From NCBI GenBank assembly GCA_004802645.1, contig SRKS01000005.1:806001-870000 (forward strand): a stretch of 64,000 nt of DNA. The letters run 5' to 3'. The stretch is from Amesomyces nigricolor. Lineage: Eukaryota > Ascomycota > Sordariomycetes > Sordariales > Chaetomiaceae. The notes under the pieces are model-generated. The model was not told the origin of the DNA and searched no databases. It saw only the letters and a program-made list of their open reading frames with translations. This document shows positions 11,612 to 22,145 of the stretch, one piece after another. Within the stretch, counting starts at the first letter, position 1; the number at the start of each line of letters is the position of its first letter. Made by a program: the position numbers and the translations under genes.

Positions 11612-12813
11612 CTATGCCGAAAGCAACCCGCTGGCCTCAAACGTCCTCACCACAGCCAGGCTGACGATCGGGTACGACATAATCCTGTCATACAGTCCCC
11701 ACTTGGCAATCTCCTCGCGGACGACGCCCTTAGCCGTGCGGTGTTCCGCAACCCACCCCGCCGGACCAAGCGTTGTCTTCGTCTGCTCTTTCTCGGCTTC
11801 CAGCTCGTCAAAGGTAATTTTGCGGGTTGCGCTGACGGCGTGCCAAAAGAGGTGGTCGCTATGCGACTAGGGGATATTGTTGTCGTCTTGGGCGTGGATG
11901 AGGGTTATGTGGTAGTTGAGGTTACTAGCAACCGGTAGGGCTTCGCAGGCGCGGACAAAAGAGGCGAGGTTGATATTGCTGGGCCATTTGCTGAGGATGA
12001 AAGTGTTGAAGAAGGTAAGGAGGCGAGGGAAGAGTGAGAGCGGGGAGAGAAGCGGGATGGTGCTGGCGATGCGGTAGGTGGAGGTTAGGAGCTCGACGTC
12101 GGCGAAGGGGGCGGCGAGGACCATGCCTGTGAAGAGGGTTCGGCGTGTTGGGGAGGTGGTGGCGTAGTGGTGGGCGAATGAGATGCTGACTGCCGTGCCG
12201 AGGGACTGGCCGAAGAGGAGGATGCGGGAGGGGGGGATGCTGGCTTTGTGCATGGCCCATTCGACGAGGGTGATGGCGTCGGTTAGGAGGCCGTCCTCGG
12301 AGGGGGTGCCAGTGCTGGAGCGAAAGTCACGGTAGTCGATGGAGATGGTGTGGATTTTGTCAGGCGCGCCGGCTAGATGGCGCGGTAGCTGGGCGGTCAC
12401 CAGCCGGAGCCAAAGGTGCCTCCAGCGCCGTGGAGGTAGAGAACCAAGAGGGCTTCTGGATCGTCCCGCAGGAGCTTGAAGGATATGCGCTCCGTGACGT
12501 CTACTACTAGTCCCTCGGGTTGTTGGACAAGCTCTTCCTCGTGTCGGCGGTAGAGGTTGAGTGGGAGGATGTGCCAGGCGTGTAGTGTCTCGCCGTCTGG
12601 TGTGGCGAGAGTGAAGGACGTGACCTGGTTTCGGAGAAACCCCCATTGCTCAGCGATCCTAACATCTTTGAACCAAGTGACTGTTACGCCGTTGAGGTAG
12701 ATGGCGTGGTCTTGGAAGAATGGAACCGTGAGCAGCCCGAGGAAGAAGAATTACCCGGCCACACTGATGCCCAATGTCTCGATTGTGCCGTGGAAGAGCG
12801 ATCTGAAGGCCAT
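11612..12813 (-). pseudogene. ABHD12-like alpha/beta hydrolase pseudogene
   Basis: Read on the minus strand from the ATG at 12813-12811, the protein follows the fungal ABHD12-like hydrolase pattern almost end to end. Recognisable blocks are WFKDVRIAEQWGFLRNQV, TPDGETLHAWHILPL, LYLHGAGGT, DGLLTDAITLVEWAM, the nucleophile elbow FGQSLGT, VLAAPFADVELL, ITLIHAQDD and REEIAKWGLYDRIMSYP. The frame is broken four times. There is a TAA near 12750 (within AG*FFFLGLL, unless a weak GTAATT intron is used), a TGA near 12398 (GSGW*PPSY), a one-base loss near 12373, and a TAG at 11869-11867 just before the SHSDHLFWHAV block. Conserved DYRGFG is degraded to DYRDFR. The longest intact frame covers only the middle. 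Wild-type ABHD12-like proteins are ER-membrane lipases, so this copy should be inactive. Confidence 0.85.
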
Positions 12814-13895
12814 TGTGAACTTGGGAAAACTCGAAATACAACAACAGCAAGGAATATTACGAACGATGAAAAGAAGTGAGAGCGAATCAGGTCAAACAAT
12901 TGTGGCCTGCAAAGAGGAGGCATCCAATCACGGAGCTGCTTGCTTCTCTCGGAACAACCAACAACCAACACCAACAGTTTCTGGGCAAATGATGACGAAT
13001 GAGGGGCCCGAGCAGTGATCGTAAATGCCAGAAGTGTAAGTTACAGACACCTTTCAAGCCCGGAGTGAATGAGTTGAAGCGCGACTTCAGAGATGCTGTG
13101 GGAACAGAGATACTACAGAGGAAGGCACGGACGGGTGACAGCATGCCACTCTCCAATTCAACCCACCTGCCTGTCGCCGCAATGTCTTTTCGCTTCCTCT
13201 GTTAACCAACTCATCATCTCACCAACTCAGACAAATCTTTAGAGTGGTTTAAGGTGTTGAATATGGTGGGGGCTGTGGGAAGGAACTGGGTGAGAGGAGT
13301 GCCACCATCGTGGGCTTGCCGTCGAAATAAACTTCCCTTGGCCCTCCGCCAAGCCAGCCAGCAACGCTCCCCACCAAGCCCAAACCGAAACATGGCGGGC
13401 GAGTCAGGGGTGGGTGAACCTCGAGAGTTGCCGTGTCCGCTTGAAGACCATTCACTCAAAAGTTTGTTTGTTTAAGGCCCCCCTGAAAAAGAGACAATAT
13501 CTCTTGGCCCAACGTCCGGGTTAGCATGTTCTTCCCAACTTCCCGTCCACCCGTCCAAGCCGAAAACCATGTTTAAGTTCCAGCCCCTGGTCGTCTCAAA
13601 TGTCCCCGGATCTGATTCAAGTTAACTCCGCAAGGGCTGTCGGGAGGAGGATATTCCCTGTGGATACGGGGGCATACCATACAGGAACCAGGGGAACCGT
13701 CAGGGGCCTTGGAAGTTGAGATTGGGATGGGGTTGTTGATGTCGATCGGAGCAAACACCGCAGCAGACAGCGAGAGAGATGGATAAAAAATATCTTGTGA
13801 TGTTAGCGGTTGTTCCATTCCAGCTAGGGAAAATCTAACCTAGACACCAACAGTATCCGGAAAGGCATTATAGACATTATCCGCACAGAAAAGTA
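12814..13895. other. Intergenic, no gene seen
   Basis: The region lies upstream of the pseudogene and ends at the left terminal repeat of the inverted-repeat element. No supported coding frame was found. Confidence 0.4.
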
Positions 13896-14360
13896 ACAAG
13901 GTGCTGGGGTTACAAACGTTGATTCTGGTGACTTACAAGGAGGGGAGCAGGGCAGTCAGCCACCAGAAACGCCACCTCTTCACTAGCCTCTGCAAGTCGC
14001 GTTACGGCCAAATTTGACAGCTTGAGACTTCGCTTGGAATGGCCCGTGCTTAGGGAACAGGGGCCTCTGGCGCCGCCCTTCCCGGCTCCCTCGAGCAGCG
14101 AGGTCTCGAACCCGGCAACATCAACACCAAGCGTGATATTGAAGATGGTCTCTCTATGATATATCTGATCAAGTCTCATTCCCTCCGTTTGAAGTTTTTT
14201 AGGCGTAGAAAATGGAGCTTATTGTACCGAGGTCTGTTCCGCGCATTTTCTCGAGTCTTACAAAAAGTGCACCCAAATTTACGCCTAAATTCTGTCCGAG
14301 CCCCGGTCATTCTAGCGGCTTGGCCGTACCGCGCTAACGTTTGTAACCCCGGCACCTTGT
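13896..14360. mobile_element. Short inverted-repeat element (MITE-like, 465 bp)
   Basis: The left end (13896-13920) begins ACAAGGTGCTGGGGTTACAA. The right end (14336-14360) is its reverse complement with one mismatch in 25 bases. The interior carries no transposase, only a featureless 89-codon frame on the minus strand that runs into the left repeat. A second, inner inverted repeat (TTTAGGCGTA, near 14199 and 14278) lies in the right half. I could not find a clear target-site duplication at the flanks, so superfamily is unassigned. The size and lack of coding capacity fit a non-autonomous DNA transposon. Confidence 0.65.
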
Positions 14361-14587
14361 CCAGGCAATCAACGCAGTAAATGCCCCCTGACCCAGATTT
14401 ACAAACAAATCAAGCACAATCCCCAACCCCAAAACTCCCCTCTCCCAAGATGACAAGCAGACAATCGCCCCGTATCATACGCCATGCAGATGGTGCCGCC
14501 TTCCCAGACCTTTCCAAACAAGATCCAAGCATGCTCTAACATCCCTACCTCCCCACCCAACACACATTAACCTGAATACAACACCCA
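14361..14587. other. Short intergenic spacer
   Basis: This is the 3' flank of the minus-strand DUF3405 gene; it is C-rich on the plus strand and no feature was recognised. Confidence 0.4.
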
Positions 14588-16507
14588 CTAAGGGTGCTTC
14601 ACCGGATGCAGAATGATATTCGGCGCCCAGATCTTCCCCTCCCTATCCTCAAGCAGCCACGGCCTCGGAGAGCCCGCCTCCAACTTGCGGCCCATCCACT
14701 CGTAAAAGATATGCTTCGCCCAATCCGACTCCCACCAGAACGTCAGACCAGGCCCCCTAGGGTGATCCGAGTCGTCCGGGCCGAGGCCGGTGGTGCTCGC
14801 CTTGGGCCCGCCGCGCCACCACTTGCGGCGGTTCTCGACGTCGTCGCGATCGCGGTGGAAGACAGGCTGCTGGGGGAAGGCGAGCTTGAGGCCGTGCCAC
14901 AGGGCAAAGCTGGGGATGGTGGCCTCGGAGGGCACGCGGATGCCCTGCTCGAGCTGGGCCTGGTGGATGACGAGCAGCAGCGGGCGCGAGGCGCGCTGGA
15001 TGGCGGGCGGGCAGTAGAAGCGGGGCGTCTTGACGCCCGTCTTGAGGCCGTAGATCCAGTCGCGGAAGAGCCACTTGTTGGGCTTGTTGGCGTCCATGCA
15101 GTACGACATGGTGATGGCGTCGGCCTCCTCGCCCACCCCCCACTGGAAGGTCTCGTTGCGCGGGTCCGCGACGGGGGGTTCGGGCCCGATGGGCAGGATC
15201 TCGCTGACGCGCATGGGGCCCCAGGCGTGCGTCCCGCCGTCGTTGGCCTTATCGACGGCCTGGAAAAATGTGCGGTAGTCGCCCGTCTCGGCGACCATGT
15301 GCCAGAAGCTGGAGCGCTCCAGCGACTGCTTGCGCGGCTCGTTGCGCGCTGACATGGTGACGCGGTCGAGGTACTTGCCCGCATCGCCCAGGAAGCGCAT
15401 GTCCATCTCGAGCTGCCAGAAGTGGTCGAATTCGGGGTAGTAGAGGGCGAGGAGCTGCATCGGCTGGAAAACCTGCCACATGGTTCTGGGGTTGTTAGTC
15501 CGGAACGAATCACCTTTTGCGAAACGGTGATCGCCTACCTGTGCTCCTCGATTTTGGGGTACCAGCTCTGCAGCAGGCGAACATCCCACAACAGTGCGAT
15601 CGACCGGAACTCGGGCGGGACGCGGGCGTCCTCGAGCCCCTGCTGGTACGCCGCCTCCGACTCCCAGATGTTGTTGTCGTATCCCTCATAGTCCTTCATG
15701 TCCACGAGCAAGATCACCTGATGCTCGCCGCCGGACCGGAGACCAGCCTCGGCGATGAGCGAACGCAAGAAGTACAAGTCTTCAGGCCGGTAGTCGAACC
15801 CGCGCCAGGTCCGCACCACAATGGCGGTGCGCCGCGAAGCCTTAAACTCGTGCCAGTGGCGGATCTCGGGAAACTTGGCCTCGTGGCGAAGGGAGAAACG
15901 GTGGTTTTCGGTTGTGTCGTCAAATCGGGTCGCGGTTAAGGGGAAGCGATGCCTGTTGTTCTCGAAGCAGTCGTTTTGCAGCTGACCCCAGTCAATCTTG
16001 TTCCAGTCCACCTTTTTGCGGGTGTAATCGTCCCGGTCTTCGCCCATGCCGTAGGCTCCATACCGTCCTTCTGCGCTCGTCCAGGTGAGGTCGATGCCCA
16101 TCTCCTCAAACGAGCCGGCCCAGGGGGTCGGGTACACTGTGTTGGGACACGCGTCAGCCAGCGAAATCGTCGCAGACTCTGGTGCGACATCACGTACGAA
16201 GATCCAATTCCTGCTCCATGAGGTCGTCATCGCGACTCTGGCCGAGAAGATGGCCGCGGGGACCATGGCACGCCACGCGATCGGAAAGCGGCGGTAGTAC
16301 GTTGTGAGTGGGCATGCGCTCTGGCACATCCCGCATATCCGCCAGGCCCTTCTGTAGCTTCGTCCATTGCTGGGGCGCGAGGTGTCCAGGACCGTCGGGC
16401 AGCTCGAAGATGAGGTAGTAGACGATACATATGGCGAGGGTTATGAAGAGGGTCTGGCGCGTGAAGAGGCGGCGGAACCTGACGCCGCCCAGGCCGAAGA
16501 GATCCAT
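14588..16507 (-). CDS. DUF3405 family membrane protein
   Basis: Exons on the minus strand are 16507-16198, 16136-15539 and 15485-14588, with introns of 61 and 53 bp, giving 601 aa. A short cytosolic N-terminus is followed by one transmembrane helix (about residues 16-35, QTLFITLAICIVYYLIFEL), so it is a predicted type II membrane protein. The remainder is the DUF3405 domain. Typical blocks are VACHGPRGHLLGQ, DWGQLQNDCFENNRHRFP, RTAIVVRTWRGFDYRPEDLY, HQVILLVDMKDYEGYDNNIW, FDHFWQLEMDMRFLGDAG and FTFWWESDW-like GLTFWWESDW near the end. The topology suggests a Golgi luminal enzyme, possibly glycosyltransferase-like, but no activity is established to my knowledge. Splice sites are canonical and join conserved blocks exactly. 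Confidence 0.9.
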
Positions 16508-18441
16508 GGTGGCGACCAGCGGAGACGAGATGCCGCCTGGTCTGTAGGCCTTGGAGTCGTCCAGCGCAGTCAGAGGCTTGAACGTGTGTTGCTGACGTTA
16601 TTTTGCCCAGAGACGCGACATTCGAGAGTTGGAGAGCGGCGGGAGTGCTAATTCCACGCAAGTAACGAGCGGACGGGTCGAAGTGAAGGGCTGAAAACAC
16701 TCGAAGGAGAGACGAAGTCGACCAAGCCGATGTCGCGGCAGCGATTGACGATGACAGCAGACAGCAAAAGACGGACAGCAATAAAAATTGAGATTGCCAA
16801 GTTTGGAGAGAAGGAAGGAACAGCGCCCTCTCCTGACAGCCCCTGTCCCGAAGGCGCCTCATCCTCGCTCTCCCCAAAGTGGCTAAAACATTGGCGGGTA
16901 GTCAGGTAGTTAGGACCCACAGCGTCCAACTGGACATCCTGGCTTCCATTTCCATGAACGGAAGCAGGCCGACACGAGAAATGGCCCGGCTCGTCCTTGA
17001 ATTGATGATTGTATTTTGTAAAAATCTCACCCATCCCGATCAACCCTCTCCAACGCCGAGGAGCCGCGATTTTCTCGCTGAACAAGCCTCTTCAACTGGA
17101 CCCTTGGACTCGACATGCGACGATGAAGTTCAGACGAGGGGCCCGAAATGACTAGCGTGTTCGCCACTCCCGCTAGCATCCGTCTGATTTGGCCAGACCA
17201 GCACCCAAACCAGGGGTTTCGTGCTTTCAGGGGTCTCGCTTCGATTGCAACCGAAATCTGCCCCAACACCACAAACCGCAAACAGCCAGACGACATTCCA
17301 AACAACACCCTCGGCTATCCTCAGTAGAAAGGACTCATACATTGCCGTCTCGAAAGGTCGGTGCACTTTTCAGGCCCTCTTCTCACGGAGTCAACACCCG
17401 ACAACTGCCGATGACGCGCAATCACAGCACTGCCTCGCGATCATCGCCTCTCGTTTCTCGGCACCCGCTTGGCCAGATAACCTCCTCAAACCACTCGGCG
17501 CAATCCGATACCATCGGCACCAATTCGGCGCCTGCGAGGAATCAAACCTCACTTGAAAACCCGATCATCCTCTCTTTTTATCAACACGCCCCGCTCGCGG
17601 CGCCTCCGACAGAGAGGGCTTTGAAAACGACATCGACAGATGTCCCAGAAGGAATGTACCCCACCACCAGCGGGTTCCACACCCAGATCCGGTCGTGACG
17701 TCGTCATCCACCTCCACGGAAGTCGGCTTGCTACACATTCCGAAGGGATCCAAAAGTCGGGAAACGGAGCACAATTTTACCATACTAGAGCTGCCGTGCG
17801 TGCCGGCCCGGCCTCGGATGGAATGGATGGCGCTGTACAACTACCGCTCACTCCAGACAGCGCGCGGGTGCCCAATACCTGTCCTTCCCCGTGGCCAAAT
17901 AGATGAACACCACGCTTGCCTGCCGTGTGCGACAGTAGGATACCTGCAGGCTCAGAACGTCCGTTGGGCATGCAAAGTTGTTCCGTGGGATACATTGGAA
18001 GAGGGGAGTCGGTAGCCGGGAGCCGTGCCCGGAAGGAGTAGCGGAGGCTGGGGGTTGTGTCGTTAGGTAAGTGAGGGGAAATGTCTGCGTGATGCTGGAC
18101 TCCGTGCAGAGGGCTTGTTGCCCGAGTCTGGCCAGCTTCGGTAAGGGCATGGGACGCCATGAGGGGCCATGGAGAACAGTGTGCCATGCCATACCCTGAG
18201 TGTGTCTTTGCTGTGTTCTGGTGCCGTAGATCATGGGAGTTGGTCCAAACAAACGCATTGTCTTGGGACAGAGCCGGCTCAATGGGACATCGCTAGACAA
18301 AGCCGGTAACGTCTGATCGGGGAGAGAGGCCCGGGAAACGTTACACAACGGGATTACATCCGTTTGGCATAAACACACAGCACGGAAACTTCGCTCATGA
18401 GAACATCCATCGCATTTTCGCCCATGAACAGCGAAGTGCCC
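16508..18441. other. Intergenic (1.9 kb), no gene seen
   Basis: The region lies between the DUF3405 start and the BioB stop. Several frames of 90-180 codons overlap on both strands but lack family features and good starts. I see no RNA gene. Confidence 0.4.
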
Positions 18442-19730
18442 TCAGGAGCGGCTCGCAACATCGTCCGCCGGCACTTCCGTCTTCCGGAAGCTCTTCATCG
18501 GCTCCAGCCCCCACCGACTAAACATTGCTGCATCCTCGTCCCATCCATTACACTCCGTCGTCAGCATCTTCTCTCCCGTGAAGATGGCGTTCGCCCCGGC
18601 CATGAAACACAGCGCCTGCTGCTCCTCAGCCATGGTCTTCCTGCCCGCCGCAATGCGAATGATGGTGGCCGGCATGATGATCCGCGCAGTCGCAATGGTG
18701 CGCAGCATGCCAGTAAACTCCACCGACTTCCTTTCCCCGAGCGGCGTGCCTTTGATGGGGACCAGCGCATTGACGGGGAAACTCTCGGGGTGGCTCGGCA
18801 GCGTTGAAACAGTGTACAGCAAACCGACACGGTCCTCCGACGTCTCCCCCAACCCCAGAATCCCCCCCGAGCAGACGTTAATCCCCGCATCACGCACATG
18901 CCCCAGCGTCTTCAACCGCTCATCATACGTGCGCGTCGAGATAACACTGGGATAAAACTCCCGACTGGTATCAACATTATGATTATACGCCGTCAGCCCC
19001 GCCTCCTTCAACTCCCTTGCCTGTTCCGCATCGATCATGCCCAGCGTGACGCACGACTCCATGCCCAGGGCTCTCACGCCCGCCACCATGTCCTTGATGT
19101 TGCGCAGGCTGTTCTTGCGGCCGCGCATGTCGCGCCAGGCGGCGCCCATGCAGAAGCGGGTGCTGCCGTTTTGCTTGGCGATGCGGGCTGCTTCGAGGAC
19201 GGCGGCGACGGTCTCGACACGCTTGGCTTCGACGCCGGTGCCTTTTTGGTAGCGGGTGGATTGCGCGCAGTAGGAACAGTCTTCGGTGCAGCCGCCGGTT
19301 TTGATGTTCATGAGGGTGCAAAGCTGGACGGAGGCGGGGTTGTGGAAGCGGCGGTGGATGGTGGCCTTGAGTGGGGGGTCAGTGGCATGGTCTAGGTTAA
19401 GCCGAGATGGTGCTTGGGAATGCTCACGGCTTGATAGGCCAGTTCCATCAGCGGCTGATAGTAGATGGCCGAGATCTCGTCCCGAGTCCAGTCATGTCTG
19501 GGCGCGGTGGCGGCGACCGCCTCCCGTAGGATCTGCTTGGCTCGTTGCTGACGTTCAACATTGTGTTGCGGTTGGGGTGACGAGGAAGGGTGAGATGTTG
19601 ATGACGCTTCAGCAACTGTTGACATGCGGAGCTGAATGGCCCTTGGCTGTAGGAGGTTGCCGCGGGGAGCCGCGGAGGCCGAACGCAGGCGGGCCGCCCG
19701 AAGCAAGACCGGCTGGTATGAGACCCTCAT
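18442..19730 (-). CDS. BIO2: Biotin synthase
   Basis: Exons are 19730-19428 and 19365-18442 (62-bp intron, phase 0), giving 408 aa. This radical-SAM enzyme inserts sulfur into dethiobiotin, the last step of biotin synthesis, in mitochondria. The radical-SAM cysteines are C127, C131 and C134 in GGCTEDCSYCAQS. Other conserved blocks are FCMGAAWRDMRGRK, YNHNVDTSREFYP, NVCSGGILGLGE and PINAL-like PVNALVPIKGTPL. The Arg ligand region of the [2Fe-2S] cluster (RIAAGRKTM) is present. The N-terminal 35-50 residues are Arg/Ala/Ser-rich and lack acidic residues, as in a mitochondrial presequence. No other biotin gene is adjacent, so it is not clustered with BioDA here. All key residues are present, so it should be active. 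Confidence 0.95.
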
Positions 19731-20258
19731 GTCGTAAAATCAAGATTCTAGTGAACGAACGGAATGGCCAAACACCGGGGATTTATCTTTTCTTGCAGAA
19801 AGAAATGCAAGAAGGGCGCAGTGAAGGTTGAGGTGCCCACTCGGCTCACAATTTGTTGAGCATCCCGCGTTGAGATGCAACCTTGAGTGGGGACATGCGA
19901 GGAGACATCGCCGCATGGGGTGAGTCAACTGCTCGCACTCCATGCAGCACCTGAATGCCAAGTCGTCCGATGACTGGTAAAAGCCCCGATAACGGTCCAG
20001 ACGAGGGGGAGGCTTCGGTTTCTGTGCCGGTCGTTGAAAGCCGCGGACGGCCGGTCCGTCCAGAGACACAGTTTGCGTCTGCCCATCCCTGGATCAGGGC
20101 CTCGAAACTGGCGAGTTCGCAGCCACTTGCGCAAAAACGTCAGTGCCGCGAAGCGATGTCTGCCGTAGTTCTGCGTCAGGATTGTCGATGGGTCACCAAG
20201 CGCAACCTTTCTTCCAAAGCATCCCCGCCCTGTCGTGAACTCGGGCACTGCCAGCAGC
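19731..20258. other. Intergenic, no gene seen
   Basis: This is the spacer between BIO2 and PSF3, both on the minus strand. It presumably carries the BIO2 promoter. No motif was recognised. Confidence 0.4.
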
Positions 20259-20919
20259 TCAAAACCTCTTGACGCCCTCTATCCACTCCTTCCCGGATTT
20301 CGCACCATCATGCGCCTTGCGGAATAGTTTTCTCTCCCACTCCTCGAGTCCTCTGAGGAAATCCTCACCGGCGCCTCCAATACCGAGGTTGCTCCCCTCC
20401 TCAGCCGCACCCTTGCCCTTGTGTCCCACTCCGCCAACTTTGCGTGCGTGAAGCGCGATCTCAGACGCGCGGGTGACGAATGTTTTGCGGAGGACGGCGG
20501 CCAGTTCTTGCTCCTCGGACAACTCCATCATGTGCGTAGCCAGGCCATAGAAGTGGGCGCTTTGGTCGCGGAGCGGCACGGCGCGGGGGTCGGCCTTGAG
20601 GGCTTGGATGACATCGTTGCCCAGCGCTGATGGGAGATCGAATGTGACGAACGACTTGCCCTCGATGTCGCCTGTGTTGGCAATGGCGAGCATTTCGGCG
20701 AGCCAGAAGGGAAGGCTGACTTTGGTGCCGGCTTTGAGCGGTTGTGTCGGGGTGTTGTCGAGGTAGCCTAGGTCGGGGAGTTCGAGCTGGAAGGTACAGG
20801 GGATTTTCTGTGAACGTCGCTGTCAGGCTCAGGGTCTTGGGCTTGGACAAGATTGGGAGCATCAGTCGGGGCTTTACCTCTGCATCGGTAAGGATGGAGT
20901 CGATGTCGTAGTAGGACAT
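20259..20919 (-). CDS. PSF3: GINS complex subunit Psf3
   Basis: Exons are 20919-20878 (14 codons) and 20807-20259, with a 70-bp intron, giving 196 aa, the usual size of Psf3. The N-terminus MSYYDIDSILTDAEKIPCTF and the block KVSLPFWLAEMLAI are characteristic of the Psf3 A-domain. The helical C-terminal part follows, with a glycine-rich insertion before the end. Psf3 is one of four GINS subunits that, with Cdc45 and Mcm2-7, form the replicative helicase in the nucleus. It is divergent from the superoxide dismutase gene across a 391-bp shared promoter that carries ACGCG motifs. Confidence 0.9.
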
Positions 20920-21035
20920 GTTGGTAACACAATTGCCTAAGCACCACGGAAATTATGGAAAGCAAAAAGACAGAATCTGCGATCGATTTGCTCTCTCAAG
21001 GAGGGGGCTTATCAACACGAGAGGATCTCGACGAC

Positions 21036-21058
21036 ACGCGAAATGGAGGGGGACGCGC
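21036..21058. promoter_or_regulatory. ACGCG motifs (MBF-like) upstream of PSF3
   Basis: ACGCGAAA (21036-21043) and GACGCGCC (starting 21052) lie about 120-140 bp upstream of the PSF3 ATG. ACGCGT and ACGCGAAA are the known binding words of the G1/S factor MBF/SBF in yeasts, which control replication genes. Similar words precede thymidylate synthase in this window. The region also faces the divergent superoxide dismutase gene. Regulation is inferred. Confidence 0.45.
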
Positions 21059-21310
21059 CTGTGGCTGATGCTCGTGGCTAGAGTGATCACCAGCCACACG
21101 GGCTCCCGGCTTCGGTAAATGTGGGACAATGACGAAATGGTGAAGTTGCCGAAGCTTCCCCCGAGCTTCGACGGATCGCCGAACAGGTTTGACTTTGGAC
21201 TCGGCTCTGCGGCAACCTTGAACCCTTCGAAAGGTACAATCATTAAACACCCCTCGCCGGCTTCTACAGTTCCCAATTGACCTTCCAGCGCCTAGATACC
21301 CATCGCCAAC

Positions 21311-22145
21311 ATGTCTGCTTCTCTCTTCCGCACTGTTCCCGCTCTCCGCGGAGCTCTCAGAGCTGCTGGAGCTATCAAGCCGGCCACCTTCGCCAGCACG
21401 AGCTTTGTGCGCGGCAAGGCAACGCTTCCCGACCTTTCGTGTAAGTTACCGCGCTACACCTTTGGGCGAAAACCAAGTGCTCACTGCCTCCACCCGCAGA
21501 CGACTACGGCGCCCTCGAGCCCTACATCTCGGCCGAGATCATGGAGCTCCACCACTCGAAGCACCACCAGACATACGTGAACGGCCTCAACAGCGCGCTC
21601 GAGAGCATTGCCGAGGCCGAGAGCAAGGGCGACTTCACCAAGGCTGCGTCAGCGGCGCCCCTCCTCAACTTTCATGGCGGCGGCCACCTCAACCACAGCC
21701 TCTTCTGGGAGAACCTGGCCCCCGCCAGCCGCGAGGGCGGCGGCGAGCCGTCGGGCGCTCTGAAGGTGCGCTCCTAACCCCAACATACCTTACACCCGCC
21801 ACAATCTACCCAGATACCTCTATGCTAACCCATCCCCAACAGACCGCCATCAACTCGGACTTCGGCTCCTTCGAGGCCTTCCGCAAGCAGACCAACACGG
21901 CGCTGGCGGGCATCCAGGGCAGCGGCTGGGCGTGGCTGGTCAAGGACAAGGCGGCGGGCACACTCGGGCTGGTGACGCGCGCCAACCAGGACCCGGTCAC
22001 GGGCAACTTTGTGCCGCTGATGGGCATCGACGCGTGGGAGCACGCGTACTACCTGCAGTACGAGAACCGCAAGGCCGAGTACTTTGACGCCATCTGGAAC
22101 GTCATCAACTGGAAGACGGTTGCGGCGCGGTTTGAGAAGGCTTAG
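21311..22145 (+). CDS. SOD2: Mitochondrial Mn-superoxide dismutase
   Basis: Exons are 21311-21440, 21500-21765 and 21843-22145, with introns of 59 and 77 bp, giving 232 aa. The N-terminal ~35 residues (RTVPALRGALRAAGAIK...) are basic and hydroxylated, as in a mitochondrial presequence, and the mature enzyme begins at about KATLPDLSYDYGALEPYIS. Metal-site segments are all present: ELHHSKHHQTYV, LNFHGGGHLNHSLFW, and GIDAWEHAYYLQYENRKAEY (the Asp and His ligands). GGGHLNHS and DAWEHAYY favour manganese. The enzyme converts superoxide to hydrogen peroxide in the matrix. Expression may share the promoter with PSF3. Confidence 0.96.

Noticed and set aside
13910..14179. 89-codon minus-strand frame inside the inverted-repeat element
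   Set aside because: Extends into the terminal repeat and has no transposase motif; more likely non-coding.
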